From the IMG/VR virus record IMGVR_UViG_3300025073_000042, positions 1 through 64,000 of that record: 64,000 nucleotides of DNA, one strand, 5' to 3'. Position numbers and translations under genes: made by a program. The notes beneath the pieces are model-generated. The model did no database searches, was not told where the DNA came from, and worked only from the letters and a program-made list of their open reading frames with translations. The stretch's first letter is position 1. Each line of letters begins with the position of its first letter. Below, one piece after another: positions 1 through 7,528 of this stretch. Source of the DNA: a virus.

Positions 1-270
1 CGAGGGACAGAGGACTGTCCGGTTCGGTACTACGGCTTCTGCGCGTTGCAGGAAGGGCCGACCCAGACGGACTGCGAGACGTGCGAGATGAGCGACTGTT
101 TCAAGGGTGGAGGGCCTCCACTCGAAAGCGGCTGCCGGATGTTCTGGGAGTGCGCCTACATGGAGCAGAAGGCGGAGACGCAGACCTGCCCTCTCTTGCT
201 GTCCTGGTTCGCGGAACTGCTGGCAGATGCCAAGGTTCACATCCCGAGCGCGGAGGAGCTGACGACATGA
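1..270 (+). CDS. Cysteine-rich small protein, 5' partial
   Basis: The frame is open from the first base of the window, so the gene starts upstream; 89 codons are visible. The product is rich in cysteines (spaced pairs near EDCP, DCETCEMSDC, GC, WEC and TC), which suggests a small metal-binding or disulphide protein. I do not recognise the family. It ends in ATGA, overlapping the next start, so it belongs to the same translationally coupled operon. A TTG at 46 could be an internal start, but nothing in the sequence favours it. Confidence 0.55.
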   Translation, partial: RGTEDCPVRYYGFCALQEGPTQTDCETCEMSDCFKGGGPPLESGCRMFWECAYMEQKAETQTCPLLLSWFAELLADAKVHIPSAEELTT

Positions 271-614
271 GCGCCACGAAGCCCGAGGTCATCGTGGTCG
301 AGCGAGCGGAGGGGTGCGACTGCGGAACCATCGACCTCTTCGGCGGCATGTCCCGCCTTGGCCGCTGGAACTTCGGAGACTTCGGAGGAAGGTTCGTCCC
401 ATGCCCCCACGGTTCCGTCGCCCGCGACCTGCGGGCCGAGGACATCCCGGCGGGACTCGTAGCCCTGAAGTTGGAGGCGTTGGCCGACCAGATGAAGCAA
501 CGAGGCGCGACCTACCCGACAACCCTGGACAAGCTCCAAGAGCGCGATGACGCGCGGTTGTTGGTGAAGGCCGCCCGTCGCGTCCGCGAGGCCGAGAAGG
601 GAGCCGCGACATGA
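267..614 (+). CDS. Hypothetical protein, 115 aa
   Basis: The start ATG overlaps the previous stop (ATGA), and the end overlaps the next start in the same way. A CDCG pair and a later CPHG suggest a possible metal site in the first half (about residues 17-50). The second half is helical and charged (LEALADQMKQRG, LVKAARRVREAEKG). I do not recognise the family. The operon position is the main support. Confidence 0.6.
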   Translation: MSATKPEVIVVERAEGCDCGTIDLFGGMSRLGRWNFGDFGGRFVPCPHGSVARDLRAEDIPAGLVALKLEALADQMKQRGATYPTTLDKLQERDDARLLVKAARRVREAEKGAAT

Positions 615-910
615 GCGAGTGCGCCGTTCGCGTCTGCGCCAACCATCCGAAGCACACCGTTGTGCAGCAACAGGACCGCGACGGAACCAGCCCGCGGGTC
701 GAAGTCGAGTGCTTCACGCCACATTTCACAGTGGGGGAGGTGCAGACTGAGTTCGCCGCTGGAGACCACAAGCACCTGTACTGGAGCAGCGCCTGGGCTA
801 CAACCCCACAGGCTATTGTGACCTGCGCGAACTACAAGCGGTGTTCCGGCTGTGAGCGTTGCCAGCCGCTGCCCGAGTGGTTTGCGCGGCAGAAGGGGGT
901 ACCGGAGTGA
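611..910 (+). CDS. Small cysteine-motif protein, paralogue of 22595-22885
   Basis: A 99-aa protein whose last 30 residues carry TCANYKRCSGCERCQPLPEW. The same tail (TCAAYDECSGCPVCQPLPTW) ends the protein at 22595-22885, so the two are paralogues although their N-terminal halves differ. The CxxCxxC spacing fits a small zinc or iron site. No function is known to me. The start overlaps the previous stop and the end overlaps a GTG start. Confidence 0.65.
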   Translation: MSECAVRVCANHPKHTVVQQQDRDGTSPRVEVECFTPHFTVGEVQTEFAAGDHKHLYWSSAWATTPQAIVTCANYKRCSGCERCQPLPEWFARQKGVPE

Positions 911-1572
911 CCCCGCCCCGCGGCATCACCTCCGCCGACCTGGAAGGCCTCGGCTTCGTTCGCGGCGCCGACGGCATTGCCCGGCGCGTCGAGCGCATCG
1001 AAGCGCCGTCGCCGCGCGGGACGTTCGTCGGGATCGACCCCAGCCTCAAGAACCTCGGGCTGGCGGTCGTTTGGTCGGCACAGCAGCTCGCCGCGACGAA
1101 GTACGTCGGCCTGCCCTCCGCGCGCCGCAAGGGCGAGGACGAAGCAGCGTTCCTGACCCGGAGGCTGGGGCTTCTGCTCGAAGCCGTGCGCGCCTGGGTT
1201 GTGGAGGCGCGCGCGGGGATTGGCGGGCCGGTGACGGTGCTCGTCGAGGGCGCGAAGCCGCTCCACGGGCGGCGCGTCTCGCGGGACACGCTCCCGAAGC
1301 TGGGGACAGCGGTCGGGGTCTGCTGGGCGGCGGCCGCGCTCCACGCGGACGAGGCGCTGTGGGTTCCGCCGGACTGGACGTGGGAGGTTCTCTGCCGCCG
1401 GGCGAAGGGCGGAGCCGGGAAGTCCGATCGCTGGGCCATCGCCGAGGCTGTGCTGCGCGAGGCCGGGATCTCCTGGCCGTTGCCGCCTCCGGCGGGGATC
1501 GACGCTCGCGATCCACAATCCCACGAAGCCGACGCGCTGACGTTGTGCGCGGCGAAACTCGCAGTGACCTGA
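907..1572 (+). CDS. RuvC-like Holliday junction resolvase / RNase H-fold nuclease
   Basis: A 221-aa protein with the RuvC layout. FVGIDPSLKNLGLAV near residues 38-52 has the first catalytic Asp, VLVEGAK near residue 110 has the Glu, and the C-terminal SHEADAL supplies the last acidic residue. Phages use such enzymes to resolve branched DNA before packaging. I chose GTG 907 because it overlaps the previous stop (GTGA); a longer frame is open upstream but would overlap the previous gene by about 50 bases. Length is close to the usual 160-200 aa of RuvC. Confidence 0.75.
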   Translation: MTPPRGITSADLEGLGFVRGADGIARRVERIEAPSPRGTFVGIDPSLKNLGLAVVWSAQQLAATKYVGLPSARRKGEDEAAFLTRRLGLLLEAVRAWVVEARAGIGGPVTVLVEGAKPLHGRRVSRDTLPKLGTAVGVCWAAAALHADEALWVPPDWTWEVLCRRAKGGAGKSDRWAIAEAVLREAGISWPLPPPAGIDARDPQSHEADALTLCAAKLAVT

Positions 1573-1586
1573 GAGGAGGCTTGACC

Positions 1587-2204
1587 ATGATCGAGCCGAA
1601 GCAGTCGCCCGCCGACCCGCGTCAGAACGCCACGTGCGCCCTCGTCGGGATCGTTGTCCTCGCAGTCCTGTTCTTTGGGCTGCTCCTCGGCCCGTGCTCG
1701 AAGGCGCGCCCGGCTGAGTGGGCCGTAGAGTCGCAGCGCATCCTCGCCGGACCTGACCGGCTGAAGGCCGACCTCGTGCGGCAGGCGCTCGCGCATGAGG
1801 CGAAGCCGAAGGACTGTCGCTTCACGCTGTACCATCCCCGCGAGTCAGTTTGGCAGGGCATCGGGTCCTACCTGAATTGGGTTGGGACCGCGACCGGAAC
1901 GAAGGTCAAGCCGGGAGTCGCGTCCTGCACTGTCGCCAACCGCGACCTCTACATGCGTTTCGACCGCCGCCTCGGATGGCTCCGCGCGTGGATGTGGGTA
2001 GAGGGCTATGGCGTATGTCGCGTCGAGGATGTGTTCCCTGGTTTCTCCGACCCGAGCCTCTTCGACCTCGCCTCTCCAGGCCCACCCTACGGATACCAGG
2101 AGTGGCTTGACTCGACGGAGCGGGCGCGGTACGCCTACGACTTCGGAAGTCGCCGGTCAACGGTGGTCATTATCAAGCCTGTCGGGGGCTGGGAGCAGGA
2201 CTGA
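1587..2204 (+). CDS. Membrane-anchored protein with 3D-domain-like region
   Basis: A strong GAGGAGG precedes ATG 1587. Residues about 15-40 form one membrane segment (ALVGIVVLAVLFFGLLLG), so most of the 205-aa chain would lie outside the membrane. The middle (WVGTATGTKVKPGVASCTVA, then VEGYGVCRVEDVFPGF and SLFDLAS) resembles the 3D (three-Asp) domain of the MltA/YuiC family of peptidoglycan-acting proteins, with two of the acidic positions plausible. This is a motif-level resemblance only. An unknown membrane protein is the alternative. Confidence 0.45.
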   Translation: MIEPKQSPADPRQNATCALVGIVVLAVLFFGLLLGPCSKARPAEWAVESQRILAGPDRLKADLVRQALAHEAKPKDCRFTLYHPRESVWQGIGSYLNWVGTATGTKVKPGVASCTVANRDLYMRFDRRLGWLRAWMWVEGYGVCRVEDVFPGFSDPSLFDLASPGPPYGYQEWLDSTERARYAYDFGSRRSTVVIIKPVGGWEQD

Positions 2205-2256
2205 CCGCGCACGACCGCCTGCTGTCGGCTTGGTGGGCGAAACTGGAGGGGAGACC

Positions 2257-2463
2257 ATGACGAAGCTGCTCGGTTGTCTCGGATTTGCGGCGGCAGCATC
2301 CCTGTTCTTCGGATGGGTATTCATGCTGCTGTGGAACTGGATCGTAGTCGAGGTATTCCACGCCCCCGTGCTTACGCTATGGCAGGCATGGGGATTGTGG
2401 TTCCTGGTCTGTCTCGTAGGGAGTGTGTTCCGAAGTCATGCTTCGTCGGCGGAGGGAGGCTGA
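2257..2463 (+). CDS. Small membrane protein, 68 aa
   Basis: ATG 2257 follows GGAGGGGAG. The chain has two hydrophobic segments (LGFAAAASLFFGWVFMLLW and a second around WQAWGLWFLVCLVG). Family unknown. It overlaps or abuts the next small membrane gene, so the two may be translated together. Confidence 0.5.
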   Translation: MTKLLGCLGFAAAASLFFGWVFMLLWNWIVVEVFHAPVLTLWQAWGLWFLVCLVGSVFRSHASSAEGG

Positions 2464-2479
2464 CCCCCTGATCGACCCC

Positions 2480-2704
2480 ATGCAGGCCTTCGCGACTGGA
2501 CTATCGCTGATCGGCCTCGTGCTCAACGTGTTCAAGCGCAGATCGTGCTTCCTCGTGTGGCTCGCGAGCAACGTGCTCTTGGCAGCATGGGCGGCGGACC
2601 GGGCGGCCTGGGGGATGGTCGCCACGCAGGTCGCGTTCGCAGTCATCAGCGCATGGGGGTTCGTGACGTGGAGAGGCGCGCAACCGAAGGGAGGCCGACC
2701 ATGA
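2480..2704 (+). CDS. PnuC-like small transporter fragment (putative)
   Basis: A 74-aa protein with three hydrophobic helices. The pattern NVFKRRS..LVWLASNVL..W and later VATQVAFAVISAWGFVTW resembles half-size PnuC-type proteins common in phages, which are linked to uptake of nicotinamide riboside. Full PnuC has about seven helices; this has three, so it may act as an oligomer or have another role. ATG 2480 is my choice. ATG 2438 in the same frame is possible and would overlap the upstream gene. Confidence 0.45.
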   Translation: MQAFATGLSLIGLVLNVFKRRSCFLVWLASNVLLAAWAADRAAWGMVATQVAFAVISAWGFVTWRGAQPKGGRP

Positions 2705-3531
2705 GACCAGACCCGCACGAGCCACAGATGCACATGAGCAAAGCGTCGGTTGCCGAAGCGCACATTCCGCCTTGGCAGCGCGCCGTTGCCGCGTTCCTTG
2801 AATGGTGGCGCGCCCGGTGGCAGGCCGTCCCGGATGGGGAGTGCGCGAACTGCCCGGTGGAGCGCGAGAAGACGCGCATCTGGCAGGAGCGCGCAGAGGA
2901 GTGGGCGATGGACAACCTGCGTCTGGAGGAGCTGCTCGCAACCGAACAGATGAAGAGCACGCCCAGGCTGGGTTGCTGGGACGATGACCCAATCATGGGT
3001 CCGGTGATGCGCGAGGCCTACTTCGACGAGAAGCCCGTCATCGACGCCGACCTCGCGGTAGCGAGCGATACGCCGCTGCTTAGAGCCCCCCTGTGGAAAG
3101 CGTCGCCCAACGAGTGGGCTGCGCCTTCCGCCGCCGACCGCGCAGCCCCGCGCCCTTGTCTTGAATGCGGAACCTACGTTCCCGCCTCGGCTGGTGAGTG
3201 GCCGAGGTGCCCGAAGTGCGGCACCCCGTTGCCAAGTGCGAGGGAGTACCGCGAGAGGCGTATCGTATCCGCCGCTGACCGTTCCGCCGCGAGGCGGGAG
3301 GGACACGCGCTGAAGTGGCCGGAGGAACAGGCGGCCAAGCCTCGCCCGCTACCGCCGATCATGCGGTACGCGACCGCCCGAAGACGCGAGGCGGAGACGG
3401 GCATCCCGGTGGGCAAGTCCGCGATGTTCCGGGGGCCGGGTTGCACGAGGAGAGACGGCAAGCCCGCGATCACGACCGCCGAGATCATGGCGCGGGTCAG
3501 AGGGGAGGTCTCCCGATGCTCCGACGCCTGA
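2701..3531 (+). CDS. Zinc-ribbon phage protein, 276 aa
   Basis: ATG 2701 overlaps the previous stop. The N-terminal third is helical, rich in Trp and Arg, with one CANC pair. Around residues 158-182 a zinc-ribbon-type CLEC..CPKC motif is visible. The C-terminus is basic and ends GEVSRCSDA. It may bind nucleic acid, but I recognise no family. It overlaps the next gene's start by 16 bases. Confidence 0.55.
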   Translation: MRPDPHEPQMHMSKASVAEAHIPPWQRAVAAFLEWWRARWQAVPDGECANCPVEREKTRIWQERAEEWAMDNLRLEELLATEQMKSTPRLGCWDDDPIMGPVMREAYFDEKPVIDADLAVASDTPLLRAPLWKASPNEWAAPSAADRAAPRPCLECGTYVPASAGEWPRCPKCGTPLPSAREYRERRIVSAADRSAARREGHALKWPEEQAAKPRPLPPIMRYATARRREAETGIPVGKSAMFRGPGCTRRDGKPAITTAEIMARVRGEVSRCSDA

Positions 3532-3623
3532 AAGACCTGCTACTGGTCCCGCTGGACTTCCTGGCCTTGCTGGTCCTCTACATCGCCTACCGCGGCGGGG
3601 TACCGGAGGACTACGATGCTTGA
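3516..3623 (+). CDS. Single-pass membrane peptide, 35 aa
   Basis: AGGGGAGGT lies 7 bases before ATG 3516. The peptide is basic at the N-terminus (MLRRLKDL), then has one hydrophobic helix (LLVPLDFLALLVLYIAY) and a short acidic tail. It overlaps both neighbours. Function unknown; phage micro-proteins of this shape often act at the host membrane. Confidence 0.5.
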   Translation: MLRRLKDLLLVPLDFLALLVLYIAYRGGVPEDYDA

Positions 3624-3702
3624 GCAACCCGAGGACTACGCGGTTTGCTTGGTCTTCTGGGGCGCGACGGGTTATCTCGCGTGGAGGTGGCTGACGAGAT
3701 GA
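3616..3702 (+). CDS. Very small ORF, 28 aa
   Basis: It begins inside the end of the previous gene (ATGCTTGA) and ends in ATGA, overlapping the next start. The peptide (MLEQPEDYAVCLVFWG, then LAWRWLTR) has a short hydrophobic core. The coupled start and stop are the only evidence that it is translated. Confidence 0.35.
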   Translation: MLEQPEDYAVCLVFWGATGYLAWRWLTR

Positions 3703-3950
3703 CCGACCTCCCCGCCCGCTTCGCCAAGCTCCGCCTGCTCCGCGACACCGCCGCCGCGAATGCGCGGATCGCGCAGGAGGATCACGCCGCCCTGGAGGCT
3801 CGCGCGAAGGCCGGCCACACGGTCCTCGCCTCCGAGTGGACTCAGGTCGCCGAACGCCTCGCGCGGAGGCGCGCGGCGAGGGACGCCTACCAGTTGGCGG
3901 TAGAGGTCGTGGGCGCGGACGAGGAGGGCGCGGATGCCGCCGCAACCTGA
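3699..3950 (+). CDS. Coiled-coil hypothetical protein, 83 aa
   Basis: ATG 3699 overlaps the previous stop. The product is almost all helix, rich in Ala, Arg and Glu (AKLRLLRDTAAANARIAQED, then LARRRAARDAYQLAVE), with a likely coiled coil. Family unknown. It overlaps the next gene by 17 bases. Confidence 0.5.
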   Translation: MTDLPARFAKLRLLRDTAAANARIAQEDHAALEARAKAGHTVLASEWTQVAERLARRRAARDAYQLAVEVVGADEEGADAAAT

Positions 3951-4488
3951 GAGGGCCACGATGGCTACGGGACACGCGCGAGGGAACACATTGCGGTGGT
4001 CGGAGACAGACCCAGTGTGGCGCTATGACGACGGGACCCCACTGCCGGGTGACCCATCTCGCGAACGGACTTGTGTGCGCTGCGGTCGGTCTCCGACGCC
4101 GGAAGGCCACGATGCCTGCCTTGAGACAATCCGCGGAGTCTCCTCAGCCTGCTGTGGGCATGGGGTAGATGATGCATACGTCGTCTATTCGCCCTCTGCG
4201 CGGGTCTGGATGCGCGACCGTTCCGAGTGCTACCACATGAGTCGATGCTGTGCCGAGTCGTCCTTCGGGTGGGGCGCCGTGGAGGACTGCGACGGGAATC
4301 AGATTTACTCGTGGCGCGAAGTCTCGCTGGGATGGGCTCGGCGGCGCGGAAAGCGGCCATGCGAGCGATGCGGTGCCAGGCTGCCGAAACCATCCGACCC
4401 CGATCTACTCAACCCGACCTTCCGCCCCGCGCGTGCGGGGCTGATGGAACCTGACGAGGCCGAGAGGCCGGAGGGAGAGACCGATTGA
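3934..4488 (+). CDS. Conserved phage Cys-rich protein (PTPEGHDACL / ACCGHG motifs)
   Basis: A 184-aa protein with TCVRCGRSPTPEGHDACL near residues 46-63 and SACCGHGVDDAYVVY just after. This pair of motifs recurs in small phage proteins of unknown function. A further CERCG lies near residue 145. A zinc-binding role is likely but unproven. ATG 3934 has GAGGAGGG at good spacing; ATG 3961 (AGAGG upstream) is an equally plausible start. Confidence 0.6.
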   Translation: MPPQPERATMATGHARGNTLRWSETDPVWRYDDGTPLPGDPSRERTCVRCGRSPTPEGHDACLETIRGVSSACCGHGVDDAYVVYSPSARVWMRDRSECYHMSRCCAESSFGWGAVEDCDGNQIYSWREVSLGWARRRGKRPCERCGARLPKPSDPDLLNPTFRPARAGLMEPDEAERPEGETD

Positions 4489-4754
4489 GCAAGATCGCTG
4501 AAAAGCTGTCTGGGCTGGCAGGAGTGTGGGACTTCGTGCTCCCCAAGATCATCGCAGAACTGAAGAAGCAGGCGAAGGACCTCGTGCTGTTCTGGGGCAT
4601 CGCCGATGACCTCGGAGCCGATCTGGACCTCGATGAAGCGGAGGGCTGGAAGGTCGTCCTCGCAGCCATCGAGTGGGTTGCGCTGCACGGGACGCCGACC
4701 GAGGAGAAGGTCGCACCGTTCCTACGGCGGAAGAAGCTGATCCCGGCGGCGTGA
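4485..4754 (+). CDS. Hypothetical protein, 89 aa
   Basis: It starts at TTG 4485, which overlaps the upstream stop (TTGA) behind a GGAGGGAGA site. The product is helical (KIAEKLSGLAGVWDFVLPK, then IIAELKKQAKDLVLFWGIAD) with a compact C-terminus (GTPTEEKVAPFLRRKKLIP). I do not recognise it. It is the last gene of the first tight cassette. Confidence 0.5.
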   Translation: MSKIAEKLSGLAGVWDFVLPKIIAELKKQAKDLVLFWGIADDLGADLDLDEAEGWKVVLAAIEWVALHGTPTEEKVAPFLRRKKLIPAA

Positions 4755-4787
4755 ACGTCTTCCCGGCATGGAGGAGGGAGAGGGACG

Positions 4788-5117
4788 TTGAGGCCGAGGC
4801 TCCTCGTTGGCCCGAGGTGCGCCAACCGCCAAGAGACGAGCATCCCGCCCTCCTCCGGCCAGCCGGGTAAGTCTTCCGCCCGGCCGGTACGCGCACCTGG
4901 GGTAGGCCATCGGGCGGGCGAGTCCGGCGGAGGTCGTCCCTTGCGCAAGCGGGGGAGAGTGCTGCCTCTTACCGCCGACTACGACGCGAGGGCGGCCTCC
5001 GGGAAGCCGGGAGCGAGCGTAACTGACGGCTCCCCGGCCGTAAACTATCGCGCGGGCGCAGGGACGGCGGCTGGCGGCCATCCGGGCTCAGAAGCGGGTA
5101 ACGAGGCCCTCCGTTGA
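4788..5117 (+). CDS. Doubtful ORF in a weakly coding stretch
   Basis: The frame from TTG 4788 to 5117 (109 aa) has a strong GGAGGAGGGAG site before it. However, the product is Gly/Pro/Arg/Ala-rich and low in hydrophobic residues, unlike its neighbours. A rival 39-codon frame (GTG 4751 to 4870) overlaps the previous stop. I see no motif in either. The stretch 4755-5132 may be noncoding. Confidence 0.2.
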   Translation: MRPRLLVGPRCANRQETSIPPSSGQPGKSSARPVRAPGVGHRAGESGGGRPLRKRGRVLPLTADYDARAASGKPGASVTDGSPAVNYRAGAGTAAGGHPGSEAGNEALR

Positions 5118-5132
5118 TTCCGAGGGCACAGA

Positions 5133-5321
5133 ATGGCTCAGACGCGGCGACGGACGCAGCTCCACACGCAGACCCTGGCGGCAACACCGATCACGGCAAC
5201 GGACGCGATGGGCCAGGCCCTCCGGGCGGTAGACGGAGGGTCTGGCGATTCCGGGCCCCTCCCAACAAGCCCTGATTCTTGGGGCTTTCCCGGCCTCCAA
5301 AAAAAAGTTGCTCTTCCCTGA
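5133..5321 (+). CDS. Hypothetical protein, 62 aa
   Basis: ATG 5133 follows CCGAGGG. The product has no recognisable motif and ends just before the promoter at 5330. Near its end an AAGCCC / GGGCTT inverted repeat could be a weak terminator. Coding status is uncertain. Confidence 0.25.
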   Translation: MAQTRRRTQLHTQTLAATPITATDAMGQALRAVDGGSGDSGPLPTSPDSWGFPGLQKKVALP

Positions 5322-5329
5322 AAAAAGGC

Positions 5330-5358
5330 TTGACACTCCGTTGACGTGGTGCTATAAT
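5330..5358 (+). promoter_or_regulatory. Consensus promoter TTGACA-17-TATAAT
   Basis: A perfect -35 (5330-5335) and a perfect -10 (5353-5358) are separated by 17 bp, in an AT-rich island preceded by an A-tract. The expected start near 5365 would give a short leader with GGGAGG before ATG 5392. Confidence 0.9.
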
Positions 5359-5391
5359 GGGTACAGTAAAACAGACCAGGGAGGCAGATAG

Positions 5392-5520
5392 ATGGCACGC
5401 AAAAAGAAGCAAGCTGAGATGGCGCAGGCGCCAGCGATCCGCAGGACGGAGCTGTACAAGCAGCGGAGCGCATTGGCGAGCGGCAGTGCCGCAAGGTGCG
5501 GGATACGCTCTGCGGCATGA
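5392..5520 (+). CDS. Basic small protein, 42 aa, first gene after the strong promoter
   Basis: ATG 5392 lies 27 bases after the expected transcription start, behind GGGAGGC. The peptide starts MARKKKQAEMAQAPAIRRTE and is strongly basic. It is likely highly expressed, given the consensus promoter. Function unknown. Its end overlaps the next start as ATGA. Confidence 0.5.
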   Translation: MARKKKQAEMAQAPAIRRTELYKQRSALASGSAARCGIRSAA

Positions 5521-5630
5521 GCGATTGCCAGTGTGGGGGCGGCTACGGGGATGGGCCGGACCGGGATGGGGCGCACCTGGAGGGCGAGGACTGCGGCGAC
5601 CGGATGTGGTTACTCCCCGCGAAGGCCTGA
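5517..5630 (+). CDS. Small Gly/Asp/Cys protein, 37 aa
   Basis: ATG 5517 overlaps the previous stop. The peptide has DCQCGGGYGDG and EGEDCGDRMW, which could bind a metal. It is supported only by translational coupling to 5392-5520. Confidence 0.4.
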   Translation: MSDCQCGGGYGDGPDRDGAHLEGEDCGDRMWLLPAKA

Positions 5631-5719
5631 CCCGCACGCCCTGTTTCCTGCGCCCGGCGACGGACGCAGGGGAGAGGGAGCCGGTCAGACCCCTCAACCG
5701 CCGAGAGAGGTGATCCGCC

Positions 5720-6007
5720 GTGAGCGCCAATCCAAGCGCGAGAGCCGTCACCCGCTGCAAGCCGAGCTGGGCCCGAGGCCGCCCGAACGCCAAACCGAAG
5801 GCCCGCGACCTCAACCCCCTCCGCCGCCTCAAGCAGCACCTCCAGGGGCTTCCGCTGGAGGAACTCCTGGCCGAGGCCGACGAAGAGGCGTGCTGCATCC
5901 TCGTCCGACCGGCCGAGGGCACGCCCGTGCCGGCCGCTGAGTACGATTGGGCGAAGAACTGGCTGGGCTTGACGGACGAGGCCCGGCGGGCGGAGTGTGC
6001 GGCATGA
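5720..6007 (+). CDS. Hypothetical protein, 95 aa
   Basis: GTG 5720 follows GAGAGAGGTGAT. The N-terminal half is basic (GRPNAKPKARDLNPLRRLKQ) and the C-terminal half acidic and helical (LEELLAEADEEACC). Possibly nucleic-acid binding; I do not recognise the family. The end overlaps the next ATG. Confidence 0.5.
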   Translation: MSANPSARAVTRCKPSWARGRPNAKPKARDLNPLRRLKQHLQGLPLEELLAEADEEACCILVRPAEGTPVPAAEYDWAKNWLGLTDEARRAECAA

Positions 6008-6243
6008 CTACCTGCGACCGTTGCGGAAGCGAGCGACTCCTGCGGTTCAGTACGAAGTGCTCCGACCAGTGCTGGCTCGACGGAGCCGGGTTCGAGGACT
6101 ACGAGGGCTATGTTCCCGAGGGCGTCCTGCGGGGCGTTGACCCTGAACCGTGGCAAGGCGAAGACTACCTGACAGGGGAACTTTGTCTGGACTGCGGCAA
6201 GCTCCAAGGCGAGTTCCCGGCGCAGATCGAGGTGCCCGCATGA
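6004..6243 (+). CDS. Small zinc-ribbon protein, 79 aa
   Basis: It has CDRCGSERL at the N-terminus and CLDCGKLQG near the C-terminus, the two knuckles of a four-Cys zinc ribbon, with an acidic middle. It lies directly before the sliding clamp and overlaps it (ATGA), so the two are probably co-translated. Specific role unknown. Confidence 0.6.
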   Translation: MTTCDRCGSERLLRFSTKCSDQCWLDGAGFEDYEGYVPEGVLRGVDPEPWQGEDYLTGELCLDCGKLQGEFPAQIEVPA

Positions 6244-7475
6244 CCCCGAAACACGCTGCGAGCCTCGTCCGTCAGGCCGCGAAGTGCACGGGCGGCAAGG
6301 GGAGCCCGGTCCCGCAGACCGGCCTTCTCGTTGAGCTGGACTCCGAGGGGCGAGCCCGGTTCACGGGCTGCGACTACGACACCTGCCTGACGACGTGGGA
6401 GGAGGGGTTCGCGGAACCGACCCCCACGGGCGCGGCCGTCGTGGACCCGCGCCTGCTGTTGGAGGTCCTCAGCAACCTGCCCGCCAAGCATGATGTCCCC
6501 GCTGACGTGATCCTGGGGGTCCCCGTGGACGGTTCCTGTCTCGTCGTGCAGTGGGCAGCCCGCCGGTTTGAGCTGCGCGCACAAGCACCGACCGCGTTCC
6601 AGACCCTACCCGAGGCGACCGGCGCCTTCTGTGCGTTGGAGCCCGAGGATCTCACGACCTTGGAGCGCGTGGCCGCGAGTTGCGGTTCCAGCGAGCTGCC
6701 TGGCCACGGCAACTCCTGCGTCCACCTCCTCCGCTGCGAGGATACGACCCTCGTCGCCGCGACGGACGGGCGCCGCATTGCATTCTGCCGCCGCCCGTTG
6801 AGCTGGGGCGGCGAGCCGCCGGCGACCGTGGCCGTGCCCGCCGACGCCCTGCGGATGCTGCGCGGAGTCAAGCCTGCCGAGGGGCACCCGACGCTACTCG
6901 TGGCCGATCCCCAGCGCATCACGTTCACCAACGGCTGCTTCACCCTCACCACGACCGCCGGGAACGGCGCCTCGGGGAGCGCGATTGAGAAGGTCCTGGC
7001 GAATCTGAAGCCTTACACCGCGACCGCCGGAGCCGACGCCGCCGAGCTGCGCGCCGTCCTCCTTCGGGCGGGAGTCGTGGCGCGCCGCGCCGACAACCGA
7101 GTGGACCTGGAGGAGCTGCCCGGCGGCAAGCTGGCCGTGGCCGCCGAGTGCAACTCAGAGGACACCCACACGCACTCCGTCACTGGCGACCGCTACACCG
7201 TCCTTGTGCAGGCGACCTTCTCCGAGGTCCTGGAGTCGGGCGAGTCCTATGCCGCGAAGCGCCTGCCGGTGGCCGTGGACTTCCGCTACCTGAAGGACTG
7301 CCTGCCGAAGTCCGGGGCCGTGATCCTGGGGTTCCAGGGCGACCTGATAGGTGTTGTGCCGGACGACGAGGACCCCGATCCGCTCTGCTGGATTGTGGCG
7401 CGGATGAAGACCGGGGCCGAGCTGAACGCCGAGAAGGCGGTTGGCGGGATGCGGGTACGCGACGAAGCCGCCTGA
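6240..7475 (+). CDS. dnaN: DnaN-like sliding clamp (DNA polymerase III beta subunit)
   Basis: The 411-aa length is near the usual 370-390 of bacterial beta clamps. The second-domain hallmark VAATDGRRIAFCRRPL is clear at about residues 170-185. It is followed by the pattern MLRGVKP..HPTLLVADPQRITFTNG. The C-terminal part (LPVAVDFRYLKDCLP, then GVVPDDEDPDPLCWIVARMK) matches the third domain and its end. A clamp tethers the replicative polymerase to DNA; here it would favour phage replication or late transcription. No polymerase gene is visible in the window. Confidence 0.8.
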   Translation: MTPKHAASLVRQAAKCTGGKGSPVPQTGLLVELDSEGRARFTGCDYDTCLTTWEEGFAEPTPTGAAVVDPRLLLEVLSNLPAKHDVPADVILGVPVDGSCLVVQWAARRFELRAQAPTAFQTLPEATGAFCALEPEDLTTLERVAASCGSSELPGHGNSCVHLLRCEDTTLVAATDGRRIAFCRRPLSWGGEPPATVAVPADALRMLRGVKPAEGHPTLLVADPQRITFTNGCFTLTTTAGNGASGSAIEKVLANLKPYTATAGADAAELRAVLLRAGVVARRADNRVDLEELPGGKLAVAAECNSEDTHTHSVTGDRYTVLVQATFSEVLESGESYAAKRLPVAVDFRYLKDCLPKSGAVILGFQGDLIGVVPDDEDPDPLCWIVARMKTGAELNAEKAVGGMRVRDEAA

Positions 7476-7528
7476 TGACGACACGGAGGGGCGCGGCTCC
7501 GGGAACAACGCGCAGAGAGGGGACTCCG

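Noticed and set aside
5353-5713. 118-codon frame starting inside the -10 region at 5357
   Set aside because: It overlaps the promoter and the better supported small genes at 5392 and 5517.
7475-7528. ATG 7475 as start of the 7529 gene
   Set aside because: ATG 7529 has a much better ribosome site, and the extra residues look non-coding.
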